The notes beneath the pieces are model-generated. The model worked only from the letters and a program-made list of their open reading frames with translations, was not told the origin of the DNA and did not search any database. A stretch of DNA of 64,000 bases from Symbiodinium natans (lineage: Eukaryota > Sar > Dinophyceae > Suessiales > Symbiodiniaceae). The position numbers and the translations under genes are program-made. Positions 1 to 8,654 of this stretch are shown piece after piece (the stretch's first letter is position 1; every line of letters starts with the position of its first letter). The DNA is taken from contig CAJNDS010000564.1 of the NCBI GenBank assembly GCA_905221605.1, forward strand, positions 1-64,000, given 5' to 3'.

Positions 1-1917
1 TTCTCGCACTTACTAACCGTGCCTTGCAGCCTCCCCCAAAGTAGCGTCCCCTGGCTTTCTCGCTCTTACTCACCAGTTGACCAATAATGCATCTCACGCG
101 GTTGCTTCATGGTAAAACTGCAGCTCGAGGTCCCGGCGTTCTCGCTCTTACTAACCCGGACCGATACTGCAGAGAAGCATTGACTGTTGTTCCCTCAGCG
201 GAGGCGAGGCCGAACAACCATTCCGCTGCATCAGCGCAGCCAGGCCCTCAGCTCCTCACTGAGCTAGGGCTCTCTTTAGACAGAGTTCCCCTGCTGGCAA
301 GCCCTCTATCTCTTTGTGACCCCCGCGGTGCCACGTATAAGCAGCTGCACCGCGTGTCTTAGGACCACAGTTTTCATTCGGATTTGTTGTTGTAGGCCTT
401 CCAGTGCTTGAGGCCGAATCCAAACACCACATCTCACGTCACAAGGCTGGCAATTTGGCTCCAACATCTGAAGATAGTAACACATACTCTGCGTGGCGTC
501 CGCGTGAGCTAGCCTGTCCTTTCTTTAGGAGTTCGGCTCCTTTCATCGCTTGTCTTACCACAGGTCTATTTCGGTGGCCCGTACTCAGCAGCCAGCACAT
601 GTACCATCCTCAGACGCCAGAGCCGCCTTGCCCCAGCAAGTGCCCATACAAACCACTCACCAGATAGTGAGAGCCAACATCTTCAAACACCCTCCAGCGG
701 CCGTGCCGCGAGGACCTAAACATCTGCAAGGTTCCGCCTTGTCTGTGTGCACGGACAGACCCCAGCCCTTGCAGGAGACGTGGATGTAAATAAAAGCAGG
801 CCTGCCATGTCCAGCAGGCTGATTACCATTGGTTGCCTTCAGATGGGAAAAGCGCGAAGATCGGGTAACCTCCATCTGAATCCTTTCCGGCCAGTACCAG
901 CCCTTACAAACCCTCAGCACGGAGCGAGGCCGAAGGAGGCTTCTTGGACTATTGGTTTTCCGGAGAGCAGCCACCACCAGCCGCTCTTCAACTTGCACTG
1001 CGCCGCACCACAGTCCTACTGCAAGTTCCTTGGCAACGGTTTCTCAGTAGCACCAGTCAATGAGCTTTACGACACTGATGCCTCTGGTTATTTATGTCCA
1101 GGCAGATCCACCAGGGTTGGGCCAAATCTTTTCTACCTGATTCTACCTGCGAAGAAAATCCTGTTGTGCTCAGCTTGCAGATCCCCGCAAACCTGCAAGC
1201 TTGGGCTCGAGCACACCGCAATTGTTCGGGACACTCCTGTCGCCACTGCAAGGATGCCTCTTGCAGTGCGACGTTGGCCTGCACTGTCTGCAGCGTGCCT
1301 GGCCGTTTCCCCCGTGTTCGGTCTCACCTTCGTTTTCCACACAAGTGAGCGAGGAACCCAAACTCACCTTCAGCACAGCCCTCAATCCAAATGAGGGTCG
1401 GTGGGTTTTGCTCACCCAGAGACAGCAGGAATCTCTGGTGAGCAACAGGCTTGCGTCACCCCTCAAGCAATGAGGCTGCAACTCTCACTGTGACCCAGAG
1501 CAGACTGTAGGCCACAAGGTTCCCTCAGCAACGCGAGGACGAAAAGCTTCCCTCTAGCGAAGCGAGGCCGAAAACTGTGCACTCACGCCCTTCGTCGACG
1601 GCAGCAGTTTGCGGGCCGCCGCTCTATGACAGCTTAGCCGGTCAGCCGGCCTACGAGCAAACACAGTTTTGCCAGGCCTCAAAACGGAACCTACCCTTAG
1701 TTACAAGCCCCAGGGCCAGCCACAACGGCACTAAAGACGCTCTCTACCTGAGCACCCCACCGGGGTTGAGCCGAAACCTTGAGCCAGACAGGAACTTTCA
1801 CACCCCCGCTTGGACTGTGATGCCTCAGAGCCACGCACTTCTTCACAGCTCGGTGTTTCCAGCGCTTAAACATCTCATCCCAGGCAAAGTCCGAAAGCGA
1901 GCACTCCTACTGCCGAC
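1..1917. other. Non-coding 3' flank of the copia element (3' UTR/LTR candidate)
   Basis: No believable protein is seen on either strand. The open frames here are low-complexity shadows. The stretch is C-rich on the plus strand. It carries a recurring gcgaggccgaa-like word (near 206, 409, 921, 1559; variants near 1530, 1767 and 1886), often preceded by ttccctc. It also carries a cactcctact word near 1897 that recurs inside the element near 8,000 and 6,390. This fits a terminal region of the retroelement, but no terminal repeat boundary, TG..CA ends or polypurine tract could be fixed. Confidence 0.4.
2..164 (+). repeat. Three spaced copies of a tctcgctcttactaac word
   Basis: The word tctcgcacttactaac or tctcgctcttactcac/taac occurs near 2, 57 and 139, each within similar flanks (cctggctt or ccggcgt before it). 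Spacing is irregular, about 55 and 81 bases. It may be the right end of a longer array that continues outside the window. Confidence 0.5.
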
Positions 1918-2219
1918 CTAAGAAGGTGTTCCTACAAGACCTAACGTGACTTTCGCAGCACGCAAAAGAGCTCTACCCAGTTTAGTCGGATAGATACCCG
2001 TTTCTTCGACACTAGCAAGTGAAACATGCTGATGACTTTTGTCACAGGGCTTTCCAGAGAAGGTTTCACTCCACTCCTCCCGGTTAGTAGCAAAGAACCA
2101 CCGCTTAAAGACCCCGTCGAAGGCACAACGGTCCACAACCCTTCCAAAGTTCAGACCAAGGCGCTTCTTTTCTTTCAGATAACTTTCCTCCTTCCAAAGA
2201 CCACAGTTCTTTGGCCATT
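1918..2219 (-). pseudogene. Frameshifted C-terminal half of the methyltransferase-like domain
   Basis: The pol frame stops at 2175, but another minus frame from about 2,219 to 1,918 continues the protein naturally: WPKNCGLWKEE, then VVDRCAFDGVFKRWFF, then KPCDKSHQHV and ETGIYPTKLGRALLRA, to a stop at 1918. The shift is explained by the plus-strand unit tggccatt present twice head to tail (2212-2219, 2220-2227). Removing one copy would join the two frames exactly at the EWP junction. The upstream half (about 2,567-2,215) has EVFCSTDSALCRACARD, resembling a SAM-binding motif I, and HIASPCTAGCSY, resembling the PC motif of cytosine methyltransferases. The catalytic role is inference. Confidence 0.7.
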
Positions 2220-5200
2220 TGGCCATTCCTGGGTAACCAGGATCTCCTTGCAGCGGTCCTCCAGAAGTCTTCCTAAAGCTTTCCAAGATGCAACATGCTT
2301 CTTGACCTGCTCTCGCCACCGATGTCGAAACTTCGGTCGATGCCAGTTCTTAAAGCGGTAGCTACATCCAGCGGTACACGGGGAAGCTATGTGGACATAG
2401 ATCTGGGGCGGTTTCCTACTCAACAGACACAGCAAGACCTCTCCTAGAAACATTTGAGTACTCTTGCTTAAGAAGTCTTCTTTCTCAGTTATGCCAATAT
2501 ATGCTACTCGGTCACGAGCACACGCTCGGCACAACGCACTGTCCGTTGAACAAAACACCTCGATCACAAGCAGAGGAACAGATCCCAACGCAAGGTCTCT
2601 TGCCACGGGCTCGTACTTCGCCAGGTTTGTCGGGATTTTCTCAAGCTTTTCACATACTTCTTCAAGTTCTTCCATTCGTTCACGAAGGTGTTCAGGAACT
2701 ACAAGACCCTGAAGGTCTTCTTCACACACTCTTTCCAGTCCACACGCAACCAGCAAATGCTCAAGCAACAACTCCTCAGGAGATTTCGTCAGTCCATCGG
2801 CTGGATTCTGTTCTCCACTGATGAAGCTTAGAATCAGCCTTTCCAGGTGGACTAGCTCTTGAAGATAGCGATGACGAAGCTCCAGGTGCCGAACACGGCG
2901 TAACAACCCCGTCATTTTGCTAATCGACAAAGCTGCTTCCGAATCCGAAGCCAGGTGAATCGGAAACTCACCGGTCTCTCCTTTGGGCATTCCATACAGG
3001 AGCGTTTCCATGAGCAAAGACAAGTACACCGACTCTTTGGCTGCCTCCGTCAGGGCTGCCAATTCGGCTCCCGCCGAACTCAACGCGGTCACCGACTGTT
3101 TCCGCGAGAAAGTTTTGATCATGATGCCATGCCACTTCACAATGGCACCAGACACAGGGCAAATGTTCCATGACGCATCCACAAAGCCAGAGAGCATGGT
3201 TTCCGAAGCGCAGCAAGGATACTCAAACGCTTCTGCCGAAAATCGCTGAAGGTACTCAGGCAAAGCCATCACCCAACGAACCACGCGTCTCAAGCAAGCT
3301 TCTGCCTGGCTATCTGGGTCACTCTGATACCGGCCCAGAAATCCTACCGGGTAGGACAAATGCGGCAACGTCAGACTTGCCCACATTAACTTACCAAGCA
3401 CACGTCTATAGCGTTCATACGCCTCAGTGCTGATAGGTGTTCCAGCCTCCTTCTTCCGGTACTCCCTCTCGAGGTTTCCCAGCACTGGTTTCACACCCTT
3501 TCCGCTAATGCCAAACTCTTCTCCAAGCGACTTCAAGTACCCCGGCTTCAGGCCAAAGAACACAGGTCCGTGCTCAGTGGTTCGGGCGATCACTCGACCC
3601 AAGAACTCGAGCTGCCCGGTCTTACCAGGTTCTAGAAGCCCTGTCTGCTTCATTTTATAGATCTTCGCTAGCTTAGCATACAGATCCTTGGCAATTGACG
3701 GATTCTGGGAAAAGATGATGAGATCGTCAACATACACTAACACCAAGGTCAGCGCACCATCCTTCTCAAGCCGGTGATGCACAGTAGGGTCGGCAGTCTC
3801 ACCAAACCCAAACTGCTTACGCAGCGTGCTTGTAAACTCTAGGTACCAGCTCAGTGGTCCTACTCTCAAGCCATTCATGGCTTTGTGTAGCTGCGCAAAC
3901 AGCGGCTTGTTCTCCTCATCATACATCCCATTCGGAAACCGGATACACTCTACTCCCTGCACAGGCGCTTGCATGAAGGCAACGCTCACATCTGCTGACA
4001 ACAAGGTGCCACCTCTGACAGCATGAATAGCAAGGACACCCCTCAAGGCTTCCAAAGACGTGGTGGGGGAATATATCCCATCAGCTAGAGGATTGGATCC
4101 AAATGCATAGTCTCTCACAACAAGACGAGCACGAACTCGTTCAGGGTTCGTGGCCGACGGTTTCGAAGTCAGAACCCACCTAGTCGTATGGATTCTCCGT
4201 GTAGCTCGTTTACGGGCCTCAGCTTCTCCTATAATCGTAGCTACACCAAAAGCATCAAGTTCTGAGAGCTCGAGTCTCATACCTTCTTCAAGATGCTTAC
4301 GAGGCAAAACCTTGCCAGAAACTTCGCAAACCGCATTGTCCGGGACATGGACCCAAATCTTCTTTCCACCAAACTTCATACGGAACCACTCTTTGACATC
4401 ATCTCCCTTACGGATTTTTGTCGTTACTCTCAAGTCAGGCCCATCAAAGAGTTGCCTAAGGCCATGCTCATAGAGCCACGTCAGGCCCTCTTCCATGGCA
4501 TCGTCTTCTCCTGGATCCATAGGGGCGTCGAGGTCCTCAAGACCTACGCCTCCGGGAGGCTCAACCTCCATGCCTGTTTCTTCAGGCACGTCCGAAAAAT
4601 CCGGAGAATACCCATCCAACTCTCCTTCTTCTTCCATTGCTTCAGGGCCCTCAAGAGCAGGTGGTTCGGTGCGTTCAACAGGAAACTCAAGACTTCCTTC
4701 AGGGATATTTGGGGAATCAAGCGGCGGACTCGGACCATCGATTGGAACATCGAACTTGATGGGTCTTTCAGGGTCTTCCTTATTACCTCGAAGGTCACGC
4801 AAAGCAGCTTTGTCAAACTCCACTGGATCTTTGGCACGAAAAGAGCTGAAGATTTCCAAACGAGGGGGCTTTCCAATACCTATTGGAACAAAGACCCGAA
4901 TCCCGGATCCATTAGCACCGTGAGGTCCTACATAGAGTGCCCTCACCAAGCGCTTTCCGCGGTGCTCTGGGTAGTCCTTCTGAGGCTTTCCAAAGCCCAC
5001 AACCCCAAACTCACAGCTCTTCACTGGCTGAACTGTCGACCCACGCAGTCTCTCCAACGGCGTGCTGTGTTCCTTGGACACATGAAACAAGTTATGCATC
5101 CTCACAGAGTACCTCATGGCCTCAACAAACAGATGGCTCCCTAGAGGCAACTTTTCACCTACACGCTCTTCTAAGCCCAGCCAAACAGACCAGAACGCTT

Positions 5201-8200
5201 CTTTCACGAGGCAAACATGGCGTTCAACGATGCCCTTCGCTTGAGGTCTGTTTATCGCGAACGGGACCCAGTGCATTGACCTTCCCCCGAATGTCCGGTG
5301 TTTCGCTGCATTGCGGAAAACACTCTCGAGGAGATTTTCTTGGTCCCCGTGGACAACAATGTCCAATCCACTCAATCCCATTTCCGTAAAGGCTTTGCAA
5401 ACCGAGACAGCGGGCACTTCATCCTCAGGTCCTAAGACCACGGTATGTAAGTACCCCGACACCACATGAACCATGAGAAGGAAACGAACATTCTTTCCGA
5501 AAAATCCAAAGTCGACTTGCAACTCTCCGGGTCCGTGGTGGTGTTTCATGTGCTTCCTACGAGCCGGCACTCTCCCTCTAGCGCTTTGACATGTGTCACA
5601 GCAACTAAGATAAGGTTGGTGGCCCTTATTTCGGTGCGCCTTCAGCCGCTCCGAGGTCAAATAGACCGGAACCTCAGGATCCAGAGCATCGCTCACCACC
5701 TCCGGGGAACTCAGGGCACCCGGTTCACCTGAGGGAACATTCTCCACACGGGGTTTCTTTCGAACATCGGAGGGCCTAGGGGGTTCACTTCCGCTGGGTT
5801 TCGCAAGTTCAGCTTCCAACGGATCAGGAATCAACTCTTCATCCGACTCCGAATTCACAACAACCGGGGTCGGCAAACCAGCAAGCATACGCAGGGCCTC
5901 AGAACGTGCCACGGCCTTCTTTTGCTCCGACCCCCGCAGGGACCCAAGCCCACACAAGGCCCACTTCTTCAAGGCACGCCAACGTTTCATCATTGGCCCT
6001 TTTGCTTCCTCGCCCGTAGGCTCAGCTTTCAATTCACAAGCAAGCACGCCACGCACAAACAACAGGCGGCGCACAACACTCCAAGACCTACGTGGCACAC
6101 GTCCTACCAAAGTTACACGCAAAAACTTCAGCCTACTCCTACGGCGCACACTCAAAAGCTTCACGCACCTACGCGGCCAACCTCTGAAAACCAAACCCAG
6201 AGCCAACCCTAAAGCCAAGGCACTGCTTCCTTTCCATGAAGACCTGGGCACAGAGGGACAGTGTGCAGACCCATTCGCGGCAGGCAGGCTGCACTCACAG
6301 TCACCTACCAAGCACTCAAACGCTCCTACCCTACCTCCTAATGCACACAGCCAGTCTCCTACTGCAAACAGCGGGGCTTTCAGACCTACTCCTACCAATT
6401 TTGTGCCTTGCGGCGAAGATCGGAGCACCTCATGCCCGGCTTTTAGGCCCTCAGGGCCCATACCCAAGCATATCAATCCATATCGGAGCCAGAGTCTCCC
6501 ACATCCGAATTGTCCATAGGTGGGTTTGGAACCACCATACTCGTCTCTGCCGGCGGGGTCAAAGGAGAAGCGCTCCCCGGACTTCCAAGGCCACCGACCA
6601 ATGGCTCCATTGGGACCTCGGAACTCACGTCCATAGGGGTCCCAGGGGCACCGAATGCCTCCACGGGCGTCATCGGCGTCTCGAACTCCATTGGAACCTC
6701 GCCCGCAAGCTCCCTCAATGTATCTGGGTGCGGTGTCGATGGAGGAGGTAGAGGAGCAAGAGGAGGCGGAGGTATAGGCAGGCATGCTTCCATAGGCGTG
6801 CCTGGTGCCGAAGATGGAGCATAGGAAAAGACGGACGGCGTAAGCGGGGAAGGAGGGCTGAACGGCAAGAAAGCCGGAGGTCCTGGTGGAAAAGCGGGGC
6901 CCGTTGACGATGATGGAGCCACCTCGGCTGTTGCAGCTCTCTTCATGTCGGCATGCAATCGAATCATTGCCTCGGCTTTTGCACGCGCTTGGTTGAGCAA
7001 AGCCCATCCCGAAGGAGGTGGAGCTGGGGCACTTTTGTGAAGAGGCGGTGCCGTGCCACCCGACGCGGATGGTGCAACATCCGGTATTATAGTTGGCGGT
7101 TGGGCAGCCAAAGTCACCCGGCGGTTGCTCTGGACGAGCACGTCCGCCAAAAGCGCTCTCAAGTCGGCAGCCGGCACACGCTCGACCTTGAGCTCGTTTG
7201 GCAGGATGTTTGACAGCTCTGCCGTGAACAATTGGTATTGGGCAGGATGGCACCGCAACACCCGAATCGCCTCCAAGTACTGAAGAAATTTCTTCAAGGT
7301 GAGCTGGATGCCAACCTGATTGTTGCGCCAGTACCCCCTTTGCTCGCATGGAAGGTGCGGTTGGCGGATGGTAGCATTCACATCGGCGACTACCACCCCC
7401 ATGGTGGTCAAAACATAGCCATACCTTGCATACTCTGCACGACGGTCGTGCTCCTCGACGAGGGTGTCCGTCAAAACCGACTGGTCCACCGTCGGAGCAG
7501 CAATGGCTCGCAGCTCGGCAATGAGCATAGGTTGCTTCACCGGAATGCCGCTTGTATTGACCACCAACTCCTGTGTCTCCAACTCCCCAAGGCAGGCTGG
7601 AATCCCCAACAGCTGTTCGACCGAGCCAGGGGTCGAGGAAAAAAGGTCGATGTTTTGGAGAAGCTGCCTCGAAAGAGACAGCTGACCTTCCTCCTCGAAA
7701 CGGTGCGCAAGACGAGCAATCATGCTCGTCGAAAAGGCTTCCACCTGGGCCACACTCCCACTTTGGGAGTTCACAAGACAGAGCGGAGGCGAGGCTTCCG
7801 GAAGCTCCATCCTTTCCAAGGTCCCTTACACAGGCTCCAGGCTTTGAGCAAAACACTCCTAGAGCACACAACACCAGCAATGCTTTCAGAAACACTCCTG
7901 GCCAACGCATGCTCCGAAAGGCACACTCCCTCCCTTCACTCTGTCCCAACAAACACTCAGGCACACAAGCGCTGGGGTGCAAGTCACTCCTACGTCCTAC
8001 ACGCAAGGCACTCCTACTCCTAATGCAAACACTCTGAGGCTGGAGCGGCACAGGCCCTACCCCTACGCACTCAAAACCCTTCTCTCCACAGCGTGTGTCC
8101 CTACTGGTTTGCTTCTCCAAAGACGTGTTGCTTGCAGACTTAAGCAAAACAGCTGCGGCGGAACATAAAGCTTCAGCACAACAGGCATAGGGCGGGGTTT

Positions 8201-8654
8201 CCAGGTCTACTCCTACTTTCGCAACTGCAGCATGCTCACATCCACTCAAACGCTCCTGTAAAACATGCTCATGCAGCTCGTGTTCCCCCACATGTTGCTT
8301 CACTGAAAATGCTCGCAGCAAAAACTTAAAAGGTGTCACCTCCAATGCTCTTCCTACGTTGGGCGGTGCCTTCTTCTGCACCTTATCCACTTCCATCGCG
8401 TCGTCATTCGGGCTCCACCCCGGCTTGGGTGAGTCCCCTTTGCTTCTTCTTCCTTTCGGCTTTGCCTTGGTAGGGCCAATCTCCTTAGCCAACGCCCACC
8501 AGCTCCTGGCTTCACGAACCAAAGGCACCCACATCGAGGAACCTGTTCCGTCTGCTTCACCAAGCAGCTTGCTCCAGGCTCTGAGGTGAGCCAGGTATTC
8601 CATCCCGAGAGGGATGCTTGCCAAGAACTGACTACGTTGAAACCAATCTTGCAA
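2175..8654 (-). CDS. Copia pol: integrase, reverse transcriptase, RNase H and partial methyltransferase-like domain
   Basis: A 2,159-codon open frame. Believable protein starts with the protease tail and a basic linker (about 8,600-8,000). It is out of frame with real protein at about 7,810-6,473, and resumes near 5,910. The integrase has a zinc-binding HRNKGH..CCDTC (about 5,640-5,580) and acidic catalytic positions in VDFGFFG (about 5,510), VHGDQENLLE (about 5,345) and GIVERHV (about 5,225). The reverse transcriptase starts near TTRWVLTSK (4,200) and carries YVDDLIIF (about 3,730). RNase H spans GFVDASW (about 3,175) to NPADGLTKS (about 2,790). After that comes a 130-residue methyltransferase-like half domain until a premature stop at 2175 caused by a duplication. 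The uninterrupted length across the shadow region is odd. Confidence 0.9.
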   Translation of the reverse strand: MQDWFQRSQFLASIPLGMEYLAHLRAWSKLLGEADGTGSSMWVPLVREARSWWALAKEIGPTKAKPKGRRSKGDSPKPGWSPNDDAMEVDKVQKKAPPNVGRALEVTPFKFLLRAFSVKQHVGEHELHEHVLQERLSGCEHAAVAKVGVDLETPPYACCAEALCSAAAVLLKSASNTSLEKQTSRDTRCGEKGFECVGVGPVPLQPQSVCIRSRSALRVGRRSDLHPSACVPECLLGQSEGRECAFRSMRWPGVFLKALLVLCALGVFCSKPGACVRDLGKDGASGSLASALSCELPKWECGPGGSLFDEHDCSSCAPFRGGRSAVSFEAASPKHRPFFLDPWLGRTAVGDSSLPWGVGDTGVGGQYKRHSGEATYAHCRAASHCCSDGGPVGFDGHPRRGARPSCRVCKVWLCFDHHGGGSRRCECYHPPTAPSMRAKGVLAQQSGWHPAHLEEISSVLGGDSGVAVPSCPIPIVHGRAVKHPAKRAQGRACAGCRLESAFGGRARPEQPPGDFGCPTANYNTGCCTIRVGWHGTASSQKCPSSTSFGMGFAQPSACKSRGNDSIACRHEESCNSRGGSIIVNGPRFSTRTSGFLAVQPSFPAYAVRLFLCSIFGTRHAYGSMPAYTSASSCSSTSSIDTAPRYIEGACGRGSNGVRDADDARGGIRCPWDPYGREFRGPNGAIGRWPWKSGERFSFDPAGRDEYGGSKPTYGQFGCGRLWLRYGLICLGMGPEGLKAGHEVLRSSPQGTKLVGVGLKAPLFAVGDWLCALGGRVGAFECLVGDCECSLPAANGSAHCPSVPRSSWKGSSALALGLALGLVFRGWPRRCVKLLSVRRRSRLKFLRVTLVGRVPRRSWSVVRRLLFVRGVLACELKAEPTGEEAKGPMMKRWRALKKWALCGLGSLRGSEQKKAVARSEALRMLAGLPTPVVVNSESDEELIPDPLEAELAKPSGSEPPRPSDVRKKPRVENVPSGEPGALSSPEVVSDALDPEVPVYLTSERLKAHRNKGHQPYLSCCDTCQSARGRVPARRKHMKHHHGPGELQVDFGFFGKNVRFLLMVHVVSGYLHTVVLGPEDEVPAVSVCKAFTEMGLSGLDIVVHGDQENLLESVFRNAAKHRTFGGRSMHWVPFAINRPQAKGIVERHVCLVKEAFWSVWLGLEERVGEKLPLGSHLFVEAMRYSVRMHNLFHVSKEHSTPLERLRGSTVQPVKSCEFGVVGFGKPQKDYPEHRGKRLVRALYVGPHGANGSGIRVFVPIGIGKPPRLEIFSSFRAKDPVEFDKAALRDLRGNKEDPERPIKFDVPIDGPSPPLDSPNIPEGSLEFPVERTEPPALEGPEAMEEEGELDGYSPDFSDVPEETGMEVEPPGGVGLEDLDAPMDPGEDDAMEEGLTWLYEHGLRQLFDGPDLRVTTKIRKGDDVKEWFRMKFGGKKIWVHVPDNAVCEVSGKVLPRKHLEEGMRLELSELDAFGVATIIGEAEARKRATRRIHTTRWVLTSKPSATNPERVRARLVVRDYAFGSNPLADGIYSPTTSLEALRGVLAIHAVRGGTLLSADVSVAFMQAPVQGVECIRFPNGMYDEENKPLFAQLHKAMNGLRVGPLSWYLEFTSTLRKQFGFGETADPTVHHRLEKDGALTLVLVYVDDLIIFSQNPSIAKDLYAKLAKIYKMKQTGLLEPGKTGQLEFLGRVIARTTEHGPVFFGLKPGYLKSLGEEFGISGKGVKPVLGNLEREYRKKEAGTPISTEAYERYRRVLGKLMWASLTLPHLSYPVGFLGRYQSDPDSQAEACLRRVVRWVMALPEYLQRFSAEAFEYPCCASETMLSGFVDASWNICPVSGAIVKWHGIMIKTFSRKQSVTALSSAGAELAALTEAAKESVYLSLLMETLLYGMPKGETGEFPIHLASDSEAALSISKMTGLLRRVRHLELRHRYLQELVHLERLILSFISGEQNPADGLTKSPEELLLEHLLVACGLERVCEEDLQGLVVPEHLRERMEELEEVCEKLEKIPTNLAKYEPVARDLALGSVPLLVIEVFCSTDSALCRACARDRVAYIGITEKEDFLSKSTQMFLGEVLLCLLSRKPPQIYVHIASPCTAGCSYRFKNWHRPKFRHRWREQVKKHVASWKALGRLLEDRCKEILVTQEWPNGQRTVVFGRRKVI
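6473..7810 (-). CDS. Extra ORF of unknown function between protease and integrase of the copia element
   Basis: From ATG at 7810 this frame encodes about 445 residues. A TAA stands just upstream, so the start is well defined. The N-terminal ~250 residues have ordinary globular composition (MELPEASPPLCLVNSQSG, later EEHDRRAEYARYGYVLTTMG and LKKFLQYLEAIRVLRCHPAQ) and look helical. The C-terminal ~190 residues are rich in P, A, S and T (PPPPLAPLPPPSTPHP), ending in an acidic tail (DVGDSGSDMD). I do not recognise the family. It sits in the gag phase, while the overlapping frame of the 2,159-codon ORF is also open but here reads as a C/G/R/S-rich shadow. It may be a captured host gene, a nested insertion or a diverged structural protein. 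Confidence 0.6.
   Translation of the reverse strand: MELPEASPPLCLVNSQSGSVAQVEAFSTSMIARLAHRFEEEGQLSLSRQLLQNIDLFSSTPGSVEQLLGIPACLGELETQELVVNTSGIPVKQPMLIAELRAIAAPTVDQSVLTDTLVEEHDRRAEYARYGYVLTTMGVVVADVNATIRQPHLPCEQRGYWRNNQVGIQLTLKKFLQYLEAIRVLRCHPAQYQLFTAELSNILPNELKVERVPAADLRALLADVLVQSNRRVTLAAQPPTIIPDVAPSASGGTAPPLHKSAPAPPPSGWALLNQARAKAEAMIRLHADMKRAATAEVAPSSSTGPAFPPGPPAFLPFSPPSPLTPSVFSYAPSSAPGTPMEACLPIPPPPLAPLPPPSTPHPDTLRELAGEVPMEFETPMTPVEAFGAPGTPMDVSSEVPMEPLVGGLGSPGSASPLTPPAETSMVVPNPPMDNSDVGDSGSDMD

Noticed and set aside
87-1921. Plus-strand open frames at the left end (91 to 215 codons)
   Set aside because: Low-complexity, P/S/H/L-rich translations of C-rich retroelement flank with no motif; typical shadows.
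6473-7810. Pol-frame protein of the 2,159-codon ORF across this interval
   Set aside because: Residues are dominated by C, G, R, S and W in the pattern of a shifted frame, while the other frame reads as normal protein.
7232-8023. 263-codon plus-strand frame opposite the copia element
   Set aside because: Antisense shadow of the element; no domain and basic low-quality composition.
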